Source of the DNA: Psychroflexus aestuariivivens
GTDB lineage: Bacteria > Bacteroidota > Bacteroidia > Flavobacteriales > Flavobacteriaceae
Direction: 5' to 3'
DNA length: 64,000 nucleotides
Assembly (NCBI RefSeq): GCF_004010055.1
Contig: NZ_RQVT01000061.1
Location: 146,849-210,848, forward strand
The notes under the pieces were generated by a model. It saw only the letters and a list, made by a program, of their open reading frames with translations, was not told the origin of the DNA and did not search any database. Made by a program: the position numbers and the translations under genes. Positions 8,222 to 17,585 of this stretch are shown here, piece after piece (within the stretch, counting starts at the first letter, position 1; the number at the start of each line of letters is the position of its first letter).

Positions 8222-10831
8222 TTATTTGATGATTAATTTTTTAGTGAATAATTTATCATTTGCTTCAATTTTCACAACATAAACACCATTTGATAATGTA
8301 CTAACATTAACTTGTTGATTTTGATCTGCATTTTTTGTGGAAACCAAACGACCGTTCATGTCATAAATTTCAACTGAAGTATCTTTCAAATTGGTGTTTC
8401 CAAATTGAATTTCAAAATAATTATTTGCTGGATTTGGATAAATTTCAAACTTTTCAGTTTCAAAATTAGAGCTTGACAAGTTGCATACCAAAACATCATT
8501 AGGCGGCATATCGAAATTTTCTACTTGATCAAAACGATTAGTAGAATCACCTTGATCTGCATTCCAACCTAAACCTCTATTCGCAAAAACATCCCAAATC
8601 AAACATTGATTATCTCCGTTATTAGCCAACTGGTCTGCTTGGAGAATAGCGTCACGTCCATCCACAAACCCTGGAGCGCAACTTTGCAACTTCATACCGT
8701 CTATCACCAATTGCATTGCAATATTATTACCACCATTACCATTGTATAAATCTGGATCATAACCATATTCATCAATCAGCGCCCAGTTTAAATCCCAAAG
8801 CATCGTTGCCCAAACAAAACCAATACCGTGAGGCATGCTTAAATTACCATTGTTCGTTAAACCATAAGTTGCGTTATTTACAGCGAAATCTGTACTGTAG
8901 CGAAATGGACGAATTCCAGAACCGGTGACTGATTGACTCACTGCAAAAGTTCCATAACCGCGACCTTGAGTTGCGACATCGCCAGGTTGAATTGTCATCA
9001 TCAAACCTAGCCAATCACTCCAACCTTCTCCCATTTGTTCTTCATTAAAGAGACAATTGGCATCAAATCTTCCACCGGTTAATCGTGTAGAAATACCGTG
9101 TCCATATTCGTGAGCAATAATTCCATTATCGAAGTCACCATCAATAAAATAAGGACCATTATTGGCTAAATCTGCATTAATAATTTCTCCTGAATTAAGC
9201 GCTAAAATTAAATCTTCACCAAAATCATTATCAACCATTACAGATGGAATATTAATATTTGCACCATCTCCGCCCATAGCAAAAGCTTCTTCGAAAGCAT
9301 TATTATTAACCATTATCACAGCCAATGCGCCTTCGTTTTGAACTTTTTCTATTTTGCTCACAAATGTGCAATCTCCACGTCGGATCACTGCAATTTTACC
9401 GTTAATATTTGCTGTATTAATTAAGTTATCACAAGCATCCAACAAATCTGTATTACCACCGAGATTCTGATCTTCTATTAAAATCAATTCAGCTGAAATA
9501 GATGCATTCGACAATACTGGTCCAAAAGTTGCTTCGACACCGAAGTAGCCTCCTGCCAAACTTGAAGGTGAAGCAATATTTAAATTTGGGTTTGGACCAC
9601 CAGGTGGCGTCCACAAATACATTTGCATGCTAGGATTGCTCCCATCTTGTCCTGTGGCAAAATTTGCGTTATTCACACCTCCGCCATCTTGAGCCTGAGC
9701 AAATACAAAATCCTCACCTAATCCGTTTCCAGAATAGTTCATTTCTTGAAAATTACCAGATGCCTCGTCAAAACCATAATTTGCCCAAACATCATGCATT
9801 AAATTATTCCAATAAAATAAATTAGTGATGGCTGCATCTTCGTTTAAAGCTGCTGGTCGATTAAAATCGATTGGGAAATCAAAATTCAAGTTAGCACCAC
9901 CTTCTGGAGAATAACCAACCTGATTTATTCCTGCTCTATCTTCAAATGCCCAAACATTATTTCCTCTGGTTGTTGTATGTTCTGCACCAGTAACTCCATC
10001 GGTATCATGCCATCCAAAAGGTGAAAAGTTGAGGTCTGCGGGATCAATTTCTAAATTTCTAACGCCATGATTTGGTGATTCTACAGGCATTGGATAAACA
10101 TTGTATTGCGCTGTGTTCGAAGATTGTTGCAAATTCTTATTCTGAGATTCAAAACTAGAGCTAATCGGATTATGATTATGACTCTGAGTAAATTCTGTAC
10201 CTTCAAATTCACAACTCACGACGCGATCGTTTCGATCTAATATTTCACCATTGTTAGCATCAACTCTTACACTCCACCAATGAGAACCATCTTTGAGACG
10301 GATAGACATATCCCAAGCTAAACGCAATTGGTCATTTTCAGTTTGTTGAAAAACCAACTCCGCTTTAATTGGTTCTGAAGCTATATTTGATTCAGAAATC
10401 AAAAACTCATTGCTGTTTATTTCTTCTAAAATATTCGGTTGTTGCAAATCAATTAGATTTAATTCTGAAGTTAGATTTTGCAAAGCTTCAATAGCAGAAA
10501 TCGAATAATTTTTTGTTTGAATCCTATTTTCTAAATCATTTTCAAAATTAAGTGAAGCATAAACAACTTCTGCATCTTTTAAAGCAAAGCTACTTATTGC
10601 ATTATAAATCGCTTTCCCTTCAAATCTTTGTTGCATATAAACATGCTCAACATTAGTACTTTCTGAAAAATGTTGAGAATCTATTTGTAAATCAGACACA
10701 TCTTCAAGGCTTAGATTGTAGGTCCTGATATTATTTTCTAAGTAATCATTTACAATTTGGCTTTGATTTTGCGCATTAACAAAAACGCCAAATAAGAACA
10801 AAACTAAAGCTAAGGATTTCTGATTTATCAT
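8222..10831 (-). CDS. Secreted M36 (fungalysin) zinc metalloprotease with PA domain and T9SS type A sorting signal
   Basis: The protein is predicted to be an extracellular zinc endopeptidase exported by Sec and then the type IX system. The 869 residues contain a signal peptide (1-21, ending VNAQ), an FTP/propeptide region (to about 200), and the M36 catalytic core interrupted by a protease-associated domain (about 435-555, with KIAVIRRGDCTFVSKI). The zinc site HEYGH is at 574-578, with the third ligand Glu602 in GEGWSDW. A T9SS type A C-terminal domain (about 793-869) begins EIYPNPANN and ends KLFTKKLIIK. All catalytic residues are present. It is monocistronic, with a TAnnTTTG box 43 nt upstream and a strong terminator downstream. 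A role in nutrient protein degradation is inferred from the family. Confidence 0.95.
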   Translation of the reverse strand: MINQKSLALVLFLFGVFVNAQNQSQIVNDYLENNIRTYNLSLEDVSDLQIDSQHFSESTNVEHVYMQQRFEGKAIYNAISSFALKDAEVVYASLNFENDLENRIQTKNYSISAIEALQNLTSELNLIDLQQPNILEEINSNEFLISESNIASEPIKAELVFQQTENDQLRLAWDMSIRLKDGSHWWSVRVDANNGEILDRNDRVVSCEFEGTEFTQSHNHNPISSSFESQNKNLQQSSNTAQYNVYPMPVESPNHGVRNLEIDPADLNFSPFGWHDTDGVTGAEHTTTRGNNVWAFEDRAGINQVGYSPEGGANLNFDFPIDFNRPAALNEDAAITNLFYWNNLMHDVWANYGFDEASGNFQEMNYSGNGLGEDFVFAQAQDGGGVNNANFATGQDGSNPSMQMYLWTPPGGPNPNLNIASPSSLAGGYFGVEATFGPVLSNASISAELILIEDQNLGGNTDLLDACDNLINTANINGKIAVIRRGDCTFVSKIEKVQNEGALAVIMVNNNAFEEAFAMGGDGANINIPSVMVDNDFGEDLILALNSGEIINADLANNGPYFIDGDFDNGIIAHEYGHGISTRLTGGRFDANCLFNEEQMGEGWSDWLGLMMTIQPGDVATQGRGYGTFAVSQSVTGSGIRPFRYSTDFAVNNATYGLTNNGNLSMPHGIGFVWATMLWDLNWALIDEYGYDPDLYNGNGGNNIAMQLVIDGMKLQSCAPGFVDGRDAILQADQLANNGDNQCLIWDVFANRGLGWNADQGDSTNRFDQVENFDMPPNDVLVCNLSSSNFETEKFEIYPNPANNYFEIQFGNTNLKDTSVEIYDMNGRLVSTKNADQNQQVNVSTLSNGVYVVKIEANDKLFTKKLIIK

Positions 10832-10873
10832 AATATTTCAATTTTCGCTAAAATAACATTAAAAATTTACTAT

Positions 10874-10881
10874 CAAAACTA
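10874..10881 (-). promoter_or_regulatory. Putative -7 box of the M36 protease gene
   Basis: The minus strand reads TAGTTTTG, an exact TAnnTTTG match 43 nt before the ATG at 10831. No convincing TTG is seen at the -33 position. Confidence 0.35.
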
Positions 10882-10929
10882 ACGTTTGTTAATATTCCCT
10901 TTTAGATCTGTATTTCTATAAGCTTTTAT

Positions 10930-12195
10930 CTAAAAATCATCGCTTATCGCTTTTGCTGAAATATATGCGCTAGTCCACGCATTTTGAAAATTGAACCCGC
11001 CAGTAATTGCATCTATATTCAAAACTTCTCCAGCAAAAAATAAATTTGGATGAATTCTACTTTCAAAAGTTTTAAAGTTTATTTCTTTTAAATCTACACC
11101 TCCTGCAGTTACAAATTCTTCTTTGAAAGTGCTTTTTCCATTCACGTGAAAAATATCATTAGTCAGGCTTTGTGCTAATTTTCTAATTTGCATCTTATTT
11201 AAATCTGCCCAAATTATTTGGTTTTCAATTTCTGAAGAAGACACCAAAGCTTGCCAAAGACGTTTTGGTAAATCGAATTGCGGATGGTTAATCACTTGCT
11301 TTTTTGAAAGTTCAAGTTTGAGTTGATTCAATATTGGAATAATAGATTCTTGATTGTGCTCTGGCACCCAATTCACTTTGAGTTGAAATTGGTGATTCAG
11401 CTTATAAAAAGTTCGCGCCCCCCAAGCTGAAAGTTTCAAGACACATGGTCCGCTAAACCCCCAATGTGTGATTAATAAAGGTCCAGAAGACTGTAAAGCG
11501 TTCAATTCAGATTTAGGAACTCCACGATCTGAATTTGTAAATACTTCGATATTTGCTTCTGTGGAAATCCCTGCTAAATCTTTTATTTTTTCATCTTGAA
11601 TATTGAAAGTAAATAAAGATGGCACTGGCGATACAAGTGTATGATTTAGTTTTTCTATCGTTTTCCACATTTTCGGGCTACTACCGGTGGCAATGAGTAA
11701 TTTTTTAGAATGAAAAACCTGTTCTGAAGTTTCTATTTCCCAATTATATTCAGAACTTTGTAAAGGCTGAATATTATTCACGCCGCAGTTCGTTATAACT
11801 TTTACGCCAAGCCGATTAACTTCATTTTGAAAGCAATCAATTATGGTTTGGGAATCATCTGAAATTGGGAAAATTCTCTGATCAGATTCGATTTTCAGTT
11901 CCACACCACGCTCTTCCAGCCACGCCATCATATCGCCAGTCATAAACTGATGGAACGAACCTCGTAATTCTTTATGACCTCTTGGATAATTTTTGGCCAA
12001 GGCTAAAGGTTCAAATTCGGCATGCGCAACATTGCATCTTCCTCCACCAGAAATTTTCACTTTGCTCAACACATTTTTGGATTTTTCTAAAACACAAACA
12101 GTAGCATTTGGTTGTTGTTCAGCAAAATTAATTGCGGCAAAAAATCCGGCAGCGCCACCACCTACAATCACAAGATCTTTTTCTATGCTTTTCAA
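10930..12195 (-). CDS. NAD(P)/FAD-dependent oxidoreductase, BaiN/HI0933 family
   Basis: This flavoprotein belongs to the HI0933/BaiN family, often annotated aminoacetone oxidase; its physiological substrate is uncertain. The 421 residues start with an FAD-binding Rossmann motif VGGGAAGFFAA (11-21). The family signature KISGGGRCNVAH follows (about 46-57), then a central inserted domain, and a C-terminal flavin-contact segment LFFAGEVLNIDAITGGFNFQ. GGVDLKEI, also typical, is present. The start ATG directly precedes the Rossmann strand. A TATTTTTG box 15 nt upstream suggests a very short leader. It stands alone, between the M36 gene and pth. Confidence 0.9.
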   Translation of the reverse strand: MKSIEKDLVIVGGGAAGFFAAINFAEQQPNATVCVLEKSKNVLSKVKISGGGRCNVAHAEFEPLALAKNYPRGHKELRGSFHQFMTGDMMAWLEERGVELKIESDQRIFPISDDSQTIIDCFQNEVNRLGVKVITNCGVNNIQPLQSSEYNWEIETSEQVFHSKKLLIATGSSPKMWKTIEKLNHTLVSPVPSLFTFNIQDEKIKDLAGISTEANIEVFTNSDRGVPKSELNALQSSGPLLITHWGFSGPCVLKLSAWGARTFYKLNHQFQLKVNWVPEHNQESIIPILNQLKLELSKKQVINHPQFDLPKRLWQALVSSSEIENQIIWADLNKMQIRKLAQSLTNDIFHVNGKSTFKEEFVTAGGVDLKEINFKTFESRIHPNLFFAGEVLNIDAITGGFNFQNAWTSAYISAKAISDDF

Positions 12196-12209
12196 ATTGA
12201 AAGTTTTGA

Positions 12210-12217
12210 CAAAAATA
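12210..12217 (-). promoter_or_regulatory. Putative -7 box of the BaiN-like gene
   Basis: The minus strand reads TATTTTTG, an exact TAnnTTTG match, 15 nt upstream of the ATG at 12195. No TTG is seen at -33. Confidence 0.3.
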
Positions 12218-12348
12218 ATGTATTTGAAGGTTTTTCACTTTTAAAATAGACCTTAAAACAACATTTTAAAGTCTTTTGTCACCTGTATAATTTCCTTAAA
12301 AGCAAGCTTTATATTCCAATGCTTTTTTATTTTTACAAAAATTTATTA

Positions 12349-12972
12349 ATGAGAGCCTTTTTTGGTAAAATTCTGTCTAAACGCAAAAAGGAAGACCGCA
12401 CAACTATGAAAAAATTATTGATTGTTGGTTTGGGAAATCCAGGTCCAAAATATCACAATACCAGACACAATATTGGTTTTAAAATACTTGACTTTTTAGC
12501 AGATTCTAAAGATTTGAGTTTTGCTCCAGATCGATTGGCTGACAAAACTGAATTCAATTTTAAGGGTCGTAAATTTATCTTGATTAAACCTACAACCTTT
12601 ATGAATTTGAGTGGCAAAGCAGTTCGGTATTGGATGGATAAAGAAAATATTGCGATAGAAAATTTACTTGTTATTACAGATGATTTGAATTTAGAGTTTG
12701 GTACCATCAGACTTAAAGGCAAAGGTAGTGACGGCGGTCACAATGGATTAAAAAATATTCAGGAATTGCTAAACACAACCAAATATCCTAGATTTAGATT
12801 TGGGATTGGAAATCAATTTTCTAAAGGTCAGCAAATTGGTTATGTGTTGGATGAGTGGCATGCTGAAGAAAATGAAAAAATGAAAGAACGTCTGGAGAAA
12901 TCTACGGAACTTATCTTATCTTTTGGAACTGCAGGAATTCATAACACCATGAACGCATTTAATGGAAAATAA
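12349..12972 (+). CDS. pth: Peptidyl-tRNA hydrolase
   Basis: Pth cleaves peptidyl-tRNA released prematurely from ribosomes, recycling tRNA. From the ATG at 12349 the protein is 207 residues. A basic extension of about 19 residues (MRAFFGKILSKRKKE) precedes the canonical core, which begins MKKLLIVGLGNPG. The catalytic His40 lies in NTRHNIGF. KPTTFMNLSGKAV, VITDDLNLEFG and GSDGGHNGLKN are further Pth motifs. An ATG at 12319 adds ten residues with no family support, and the ATG at 12406 would give the core alone. I chose 12349 because similar basic extensions are familiar in flavobacterial Pth proteins (from memory). ribF starts 6 nt downstream. Confidence 0.92.
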   Translation: MRAFFGKILSKRKKEDRTTMKKLLIVGLGNPGPKYHNTRHNIGFKILDFLADSKDLSFAPDRLADKTEFNFKGRKFILIKPTTFMNLSGKAVRYWMDKENIAIENLLVITDDLNLEFGTIRLKGKGSDGGHNGLKNIQELLNTTKYPRFRFGIGNQFSKGQQIGYVLDEWHAEENEKMKERLEKSTELILSFGTAGIHNTMNAFNGK

Positions 12973-12978
12973 TTTAAC

Positions 12979-13911
12979 GTGAAAATTTACAACAAAGTTT
13001 CAGAGTTCGATAATACAATACCAACAGTGGTTACTATTGGCACTTTCGATGGCGTGCATATTGGACATCGTAAAATCATCCAGCGTCTTGTCGATTCTGC
13101 GAAAGCCAAAAATTTAGAAACTGCACTTTTAACTTTCTATCCGCATCCAAGAATGGTGCTCCAGCAAGATTCTGATTTAAAGCTGATTGATAGCATCGAA
13201 GAAAAAAAAACAATTCTTAGAGATACTGGCTTAGATCATTTGATTATTCATCCATTTACAATGGAATTTTCAAGACTTACTGCTGAAGAATATGTAGAAG
13301 ATATTTTGGTTAAAGGTTTGAATGCAAAAAAAATTGTGATTGGCTACGACCATAGATTTGGCAGAAATAGGACTGCTAATATTGAAGATTTGAAAATGTT
13401 TGGTAAAAACTATGGTTTTGAGGTCGATGAAATATCTAAGCAAGATGTGGAAGATGTTGCGGTGAGTTCGACTAAAATAAGAAATGCCTTAGAAAGTGGT
13501 GATTTAGAAAAAGCCAACGCTTACCTTTCTAGACCTTTCATTTTGTCTGGTAAAATCATAAAAGGCAAAGGCTTGGGCCGAAAAATGGGTTATCCCACTG
13601 CAAATTTGAACATCAAAGATGAACATAAATTAATTCCAAAAGAAGGCGTTTATGTGGTTGTCGCTGTCATCAATGGCGATAAATTTTTCGGTATGATGAA
13701 TATTGGCACCAATCCAACAGTTGGCGGACAAAGTCGAAGTATTGAAACTTTTTTCTTCGATATGAATAAAGATTTGTATGGTGAATATTTAGAAATCCAA
13801 CTTTTGAAGCGCATCCGTAGTGAAGCTAAATTTGAAGGATTGGACGCTTTGATCAAAGCCATGCAAGCTGATGAAGTTTTCTCAAGAAAATACATCCAAA
13901 AATATAAATAG
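12979..13911 (+). CDS. ribF: Bifunctional riboflavin kinase / FAD synthetase
   Basis: RibF converts riboflavin to FMN and then FAD. The 310 residues hold an N-terminal nucleotidyltransferase domain and a C-terminal kinase domain. The nucleotidyltransferase domain has VVTIGTFDGVHIGHRKII (about 17-34), including the GxHxGH-type site, and GYDHRFGRNR, while SSTKIRNAL closes it. The riboflavin kinase domain (about 183-305) has KGLGRKMGYPTANL and GMMNIGTNPTV. The start is GTG at 12979, 6 nt after the pth stop; no closer ATG precedes the conserved IGTFDGVH. The gene is the middle of a pth-ribF-HTTM operon and supplies cofactor for the flavoproteins in this window. Confidence 0.96.
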   Translation: MKIYNKVSEFDNTIPTVVTIGTFDGVHIGHRKIIQRLVDSAKAKNLETALLTFYPHPRMVLQQDSDLKLIDSIEEKKTILRDTGLDHLIIHPFTMEFSRLTAEEYVEDILVKGLNAKKIVIGYDHRFGRNRTANIEDLKMFGKNYGFEVDEISKQDVEDVAVSSTKIRNALESGDLEKANAYLSRPFILSGKIIKGKGLGRKMGYPTANLNIKDEHKLIPKEGVYVVVAVINGDKFFGMMNIGTNPTVGGQSRSIETFFFDMNKDLYGEYLEIQLLKRIRSEAKFEGLDALIKAMQADEVFSRKYIQKYK

Positions 13912-13916
13912 CAGCA

Positions 13917-15224
13917 ATGAATAAATTTCTGTTTCGTCGTATTGACAATTCTGCTTTAGTTGCGTTCAGAATCATTTTTGGATTGTTGATTACGCTAGAA
14001 GCTTGGGGTGCTATCGTTACGGGTTGGGTTAGAAAAACACTTGTAGAACCGATATTTACATTCAATTTTATAGGCTTAGATTTTCTGCAGCCTTTACCTG
14101 GGAATGGCATGTATTTCTATTTCGCTATTATGGGTTGCTTTGGTGTTTTGATCATGTTGGGTTTCAAGTATCGATTCAGCATTATTGCATATACAGTTAT
14201 GTGGACGGCTGTTTATCTGATGCAAAAAACTTCTTATAATAATCATTATTACCTACTTATTCTACTTTTGATTTTTATGTCGATTGTTCCAGCACATAGA
14301 AATTTTTCCATAGACGCTAAGCAAAATCCAGAGCTTAAATCCAACTCGATGCCACAGTGGGTCAAGTGGTTTCTTATTTTTCAAATTTGGATTGTTTACA
14401 CTTATGCAGCTTTAGCAAAAATTTATCCAGACTGGCTTGATGGTACTTTTCCTGAAATACTAATGAAAGGCAAAAGTCACTATTATCTTATCGGTGATAT
14501 TCTTCAGCAAGAATGGGTTCATACAAGTATTACCTATTTTGGTATTTTGTTTGACCTTTTGGTGGTTCCGCTTTTATTGTGGAAACGCACCCGAGTAGCA
14601 ATGTTTTGGATCAGTGTATTTTTTCATTTATTTAATAGTATCGTTTTTCAGATTGGGATTTTCCCTTATATGTCTTTAGCATTTATTCTATTCTTTTTCC
14701 CAACTAAGTTCGTCAATCGAAAATTTTTGAGATTCAAACCGCATTATGAAGGCGATGAAATTAATGTCCCGAAACGACACAATTTGCTTAAAGCCTTTTT
14801 TATAATTTGGTTCAGTTTTCAAATTTTTATGCCAATGCGTCATCATTTTATCAAAGGCGATGTATTTTGGACCGAAGAAGGCCACAGAATGAGTTGGCGA
14901 ATGATGCTTCGTTCCAAAAGTGGTTATTCAAGTTTTAAAATTAAAAACAATACAACAGGAAAGGTGAGTTATATAAATATGAACGACTATCTGACCGCCA
15001 AGCAAAGACGAACATTGCTGAAACCTGATGCTATTTGGCAATTCACACAAAGATTGAAAGAAGAATATGAAGGCGAGGATATTGAAATTTATGCGCGAGT
15101 AAAAGTGAGCTTAAATGGTAGAAAATCTGAATATATAGTAGATCCTAACATGGATTTGAGCAAAGTTGAATGGCATTATTTTTCTCATAATCCATGGATT
15201 TTGTCGGGTCCAAGAACAAATTGA
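13917..15224 (+). CDS. HTTM (vitamin K-dependent carboxylase-like) membrane protein
   Basis: This polytopic inner-membrane protein belongs to the HTTM superfamily, which includes gamma-glutamyl carboxylase. The bacterial role is not established. The 435 residues start with the family-typical ALVAFRIIFGLLITLEAW. Several transmembrane helices follow to about residue 310 (including NHYYLLILLLIFMSIVPA and YTYAALAKIYPDWL). A C-terminal soluble part of about 110 residues contains RMSWRMMLRSK. It begins 5 nt after ribF stops, so it is co-transcribed with pth and ribF. It ends 18 nt before the convergent permease gene. Whether it carboxylates anything cannot be told from the sequence. Confidence 0.85.
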   Translation: MNKFLFRRIDNSALVAFRIIFGLLITLEAWGAIVTGWVRKTLVEPIFTFNFIGLDFLQPLPGNGMYFYFAIMGCFGVLIMLGFKYRFSIIAYTVMWTAVYLMQKTSYNNHYYLLILLLIFMSIVPAHRNFSIDAKQNPELKSNSMPQWVKWFLIFQIWIVYTYAALAKIYPDWLDGTFPEILMKGKSHYYLIGDILQQEWVHTSITYFGILFDLLVVPLLLWKRTRVAMFWISVFFHLFNSIVFQIGIFPYMSLAFILFFFPTKFVNRKFLRFKPHYEGDEINVPKRHNLLKAFFIIWFSFQIFMPMRHHFIKGDVFWTEEGHRMSWRMMLRSKSGYSSFKIKNNTTGKVSYINMNDYLTAKQRRTLLKPDAIWQFTQRLKEEYEGEDIEIYARVKVSLNGRKSEYIVDPNMDLSKVEWHYFSHNPWILSGPRTN

Positions 15225-15242
15225 TGAAGTGTATAATAAGTA

Positions 15243-17396
15243 TTATTCATTTTCATCTTCGACTTCTTCAGCAGGGCTTTCTTCACGATCTTTTTCTTCT
15301 TTAGATTCATCTTCACTACGACTTTCAAGAACTACCAATAAAGGACAATCGATTTTGTCGCTAATCTCAACACGTATTTTATTGATAAAAGACTCTCTTT
15401 CTTTAGCATTAGCTTCTACCAATACTACAAGATCTTCAGATTCGCTTTTATCCTTAACAGCTTCAGATATATCATCAACCTCAACAGTGCTAGTCTTAAT
15501 TTGATTTTTATCTACACCAGCTTGTTTTAATCTCCCAAAAGCTTTTTCTTTCATTGCAGAAATGTTGTTGCCTTCTCCATCAGAATCTTCTGAACTTTTT
15601 ATAAACATTAATGTTGCAGGTAAGCTACTTGCTTGAGTCAATTCATATATAACTGTAGCAAAGCGTTTACTTAGCTGATTCAAATCGTATACAGGAATGA
15701 GCAATCTATTAAGTTCACTTATAGGCTTTACAACAAGTAGAGCTTGACAATCGTTTTCTATTATTACGTTGTCAATAGCTTGGGATACATCGGGGGTAAA
15801 CACCAATTCAGTTTTGACATCAAAGGCTTCATTTTCAAGTTCTTTTTTCACTTTTTGTAGCTCTTCTTTCGATTCTTCATCTTTTTCCTCTTCATATTGT
15901 TCTGGACTGGTTTGCTCCTTGATTTCTTTATATCCAAGTAATAAAACTTCAAGATCTGTAAATCGTCTTAATATTGCCAGTGGAAGTGATTCTTCTTGTG
16001 GAAGTGAAACCGGCAAAAGGATTCGTGGTTTTCGTAATTCTGGTTCTATGTGTGGTGGCGATGGGCTTGTAAGTTTCCTACCACGACCATAAATTACATA
16101 AAACAAAGCACTTATCAATAAAACTCCACCACCTAGCAAAAGAGATATTGGTTTCATAAAAAATATAAGTCCAAAACCAGCTAGCATTCCGACTGCTGGG
16201 AGATATGGATATGCTGGAGTTTTAAAGCCTGGCACATACCAAACTGGTCTGCTTTTACGCAATTTTATTACACAGCCGCAAATAAGTGAATAAATAACTA
16301 AATGTAGTAAAGATGCGGTTTCTGCTAGTATTTCTAAATTTCCAACAAATAAAATTGCAGCTATAGGAACTCCAACTAAAAATAGCGCGCGGTGAGGAGT
16401 TCCAAAACGTTGGTGAATTTCTGAAACCCAATTAGGCATAAGCCCATCTTTACTTAAAGCATAAATAGTTCTTGAGGAACTCAGTATAGAGGCATTGGCG
16501 CTTGAAAGGGTTGCCAGTAAACCAGCAAATAAAACAACCATTGCACCAATGTTACCAATGAGGTTTCTAGCAACCTCAACAATAGCCGTCTCGCCAAGTT
16601 TTTGTAGCTCCTCGGTAGAAAGCACGCTATTACTTACAAACAAAGCAAGAAGATAAAGTGCAGTCACAATAAGTACACTACTGACTAAAGCAAGAGGTAG
16701 ATTTCTTTGCGGATTGATGATCTCACCTCCAACAGTTGCGATTTGTACAAATCCTAAGTAGGAAGTAAAAATTAGCGCAGAAACTCCAACGACTGGACTT
16801 AGACCCTTGGGTGCAAAAGGTGTAGGTAGATTAGACGCTCCAATGATTCCAAAAGCCTGGAGCATTCCATATAAGAATAAAAGGCTAAGAATTCCTGTAA
16901 GTGTAAGAACAATGCCATTTTGTAACCTGCCAGCACTTTTAGTTCCCAAAATATTGACAATAGTCAGTATAAGTGCAACTGATAAACCTATAAGAATTGT
17001 AGGATCGCCTGGTTGATATCCGGTTTCTTTGAGTAAGTCAATTAAATAACTCGCAAATCCATAAAGATAAAATGAACTGGCAAACACGAGACCTATCCAC
17101 TGACCAACGCCAATTAGCATTCCCCAAAAAGAACCAAATGTTCGAGAAACGAAATAATAACCACCTCCACTTGCTGGCATTGCAGTAGCTAACTCTGCTG
17201 TACATAAAGCCACTATAAGTGCTATAAATCCAGCTAATAGAAAGGACAACATAGCTGCTGGACCTGCTTGTCCTGAAGCAATACCGGGAAAAACAAAGAT
17301 TCCTGCACCAACCATTATCCCTACTCCTATACTTATCGCTGCTTTTAAAGAAATAGTACGTGCTAATGAGGACTGTTTTTTCTTCGTATTACTCAA
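15243..17396 (-). CDS. APC-family amino acid permease with C-terminal universal-stress-type region
   Basis: The protein is a predicted amino-acid/polyamine/organocation transporter of 717 residues. The first roughly 430 residues carry about 12 TM helices. APC signatures include ISIGVGIMVGAGIFVFPG (TM1), ELATAMPASGGGYYFVSRTFG (TM3) and SRTIYALSKDGLMP (TM8). After GRGRKL the chain becomes soluble: RILLPVSLPQEESLPLAILRRF starts a UspA-like domain, a second related half runs to about 690, and a highly acidic tail closes it. Stand-alone permeases end near 450 residues, so this is a transporter-USP fusion, as known in several phyla. USP domains often bind ATP or AMP, so nucleotide-dependent gating is possible but unproven. 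It is monocistronic. Confidence 0.88.
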   Translation of the reverse strand: MSNTKKKQSSLARTISLKAAISIGVGIMVGAGIFVFPGIASGQAGPAAMLSFLLAGFIALIVALCTAELATAMPASGGGYYFVSRTFGSFWGMLIGVGQWIGLVFASSFYLYGFASYLIDLLKETGYQPGDPTILIGLSVALILTIVNILGTKSAGRLQNGIVLTLTGILSLLFLYGMLQAFGIIGASNLPTPFAPKGLSPVVGVSALIFTSYLGFVQIATVGGEIINPQRNLPLALVSSVLIVTALYLLALFVSNSVLSTEELQKLGETAIVEVARNLIGNIGAMVVLFAGLLATLSSANASILSSSRTIYALSKDGLMPNWVSEIHQRFGTPHRALFLVGVPIAAILFVGNLEILAETASLLHLVIYSLICGCVIKLRKSRPVWYVPGFKTPAYPYLPAVGMLAGFGLIFFMKPISLLLGGGVLLISALFYVIYGRGRKLTSPSPPHIEPELRKPRILLPVSLPQEESLPLAILRRFTDLEVLLLGYKEIKEQTSPEQYEEEKDEESKEELQKVKKELENEAFDVKTELVFTPDVSQAIDNVIIENDCQALLVVKPISELNRLLIPVYDLNQLSKRFATVIYELTQASSLPATLMFIKSSEDSDGEGNNISAMKEKAFGRLKQAGVDKNQIKTSTVEVDDISEAVKDKSESEDLVVLVEANAKERESFINKIRVEISDKIDCPLLVVLESRSEDESKEEKDREESPAEEVEDENE

Positions 17397-17585
17397 TGAT
17401 TAAAAAATTTTAATATTTTGACACAATAATCTAATATTTTATTTTAAAAATTACAAATTGTTAAGTAATTAAAATATAAACATTGCAACATTAATTAGCC
17501 ATTATCTTTTCAAATAACAATTAGCATCAATCTTTTGTTGACATTTTCTTGACACTAATGATGATCAAAACATTAGTAAGTCAGG

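Noticed and set aside
15166..15504. 112-residue Ser-rich plus-strand ORF
   Set aside because: It is antisense to the acidic tail of the permease; the Ser/Leu bias is the complement of Glu/Asp-rich codons.
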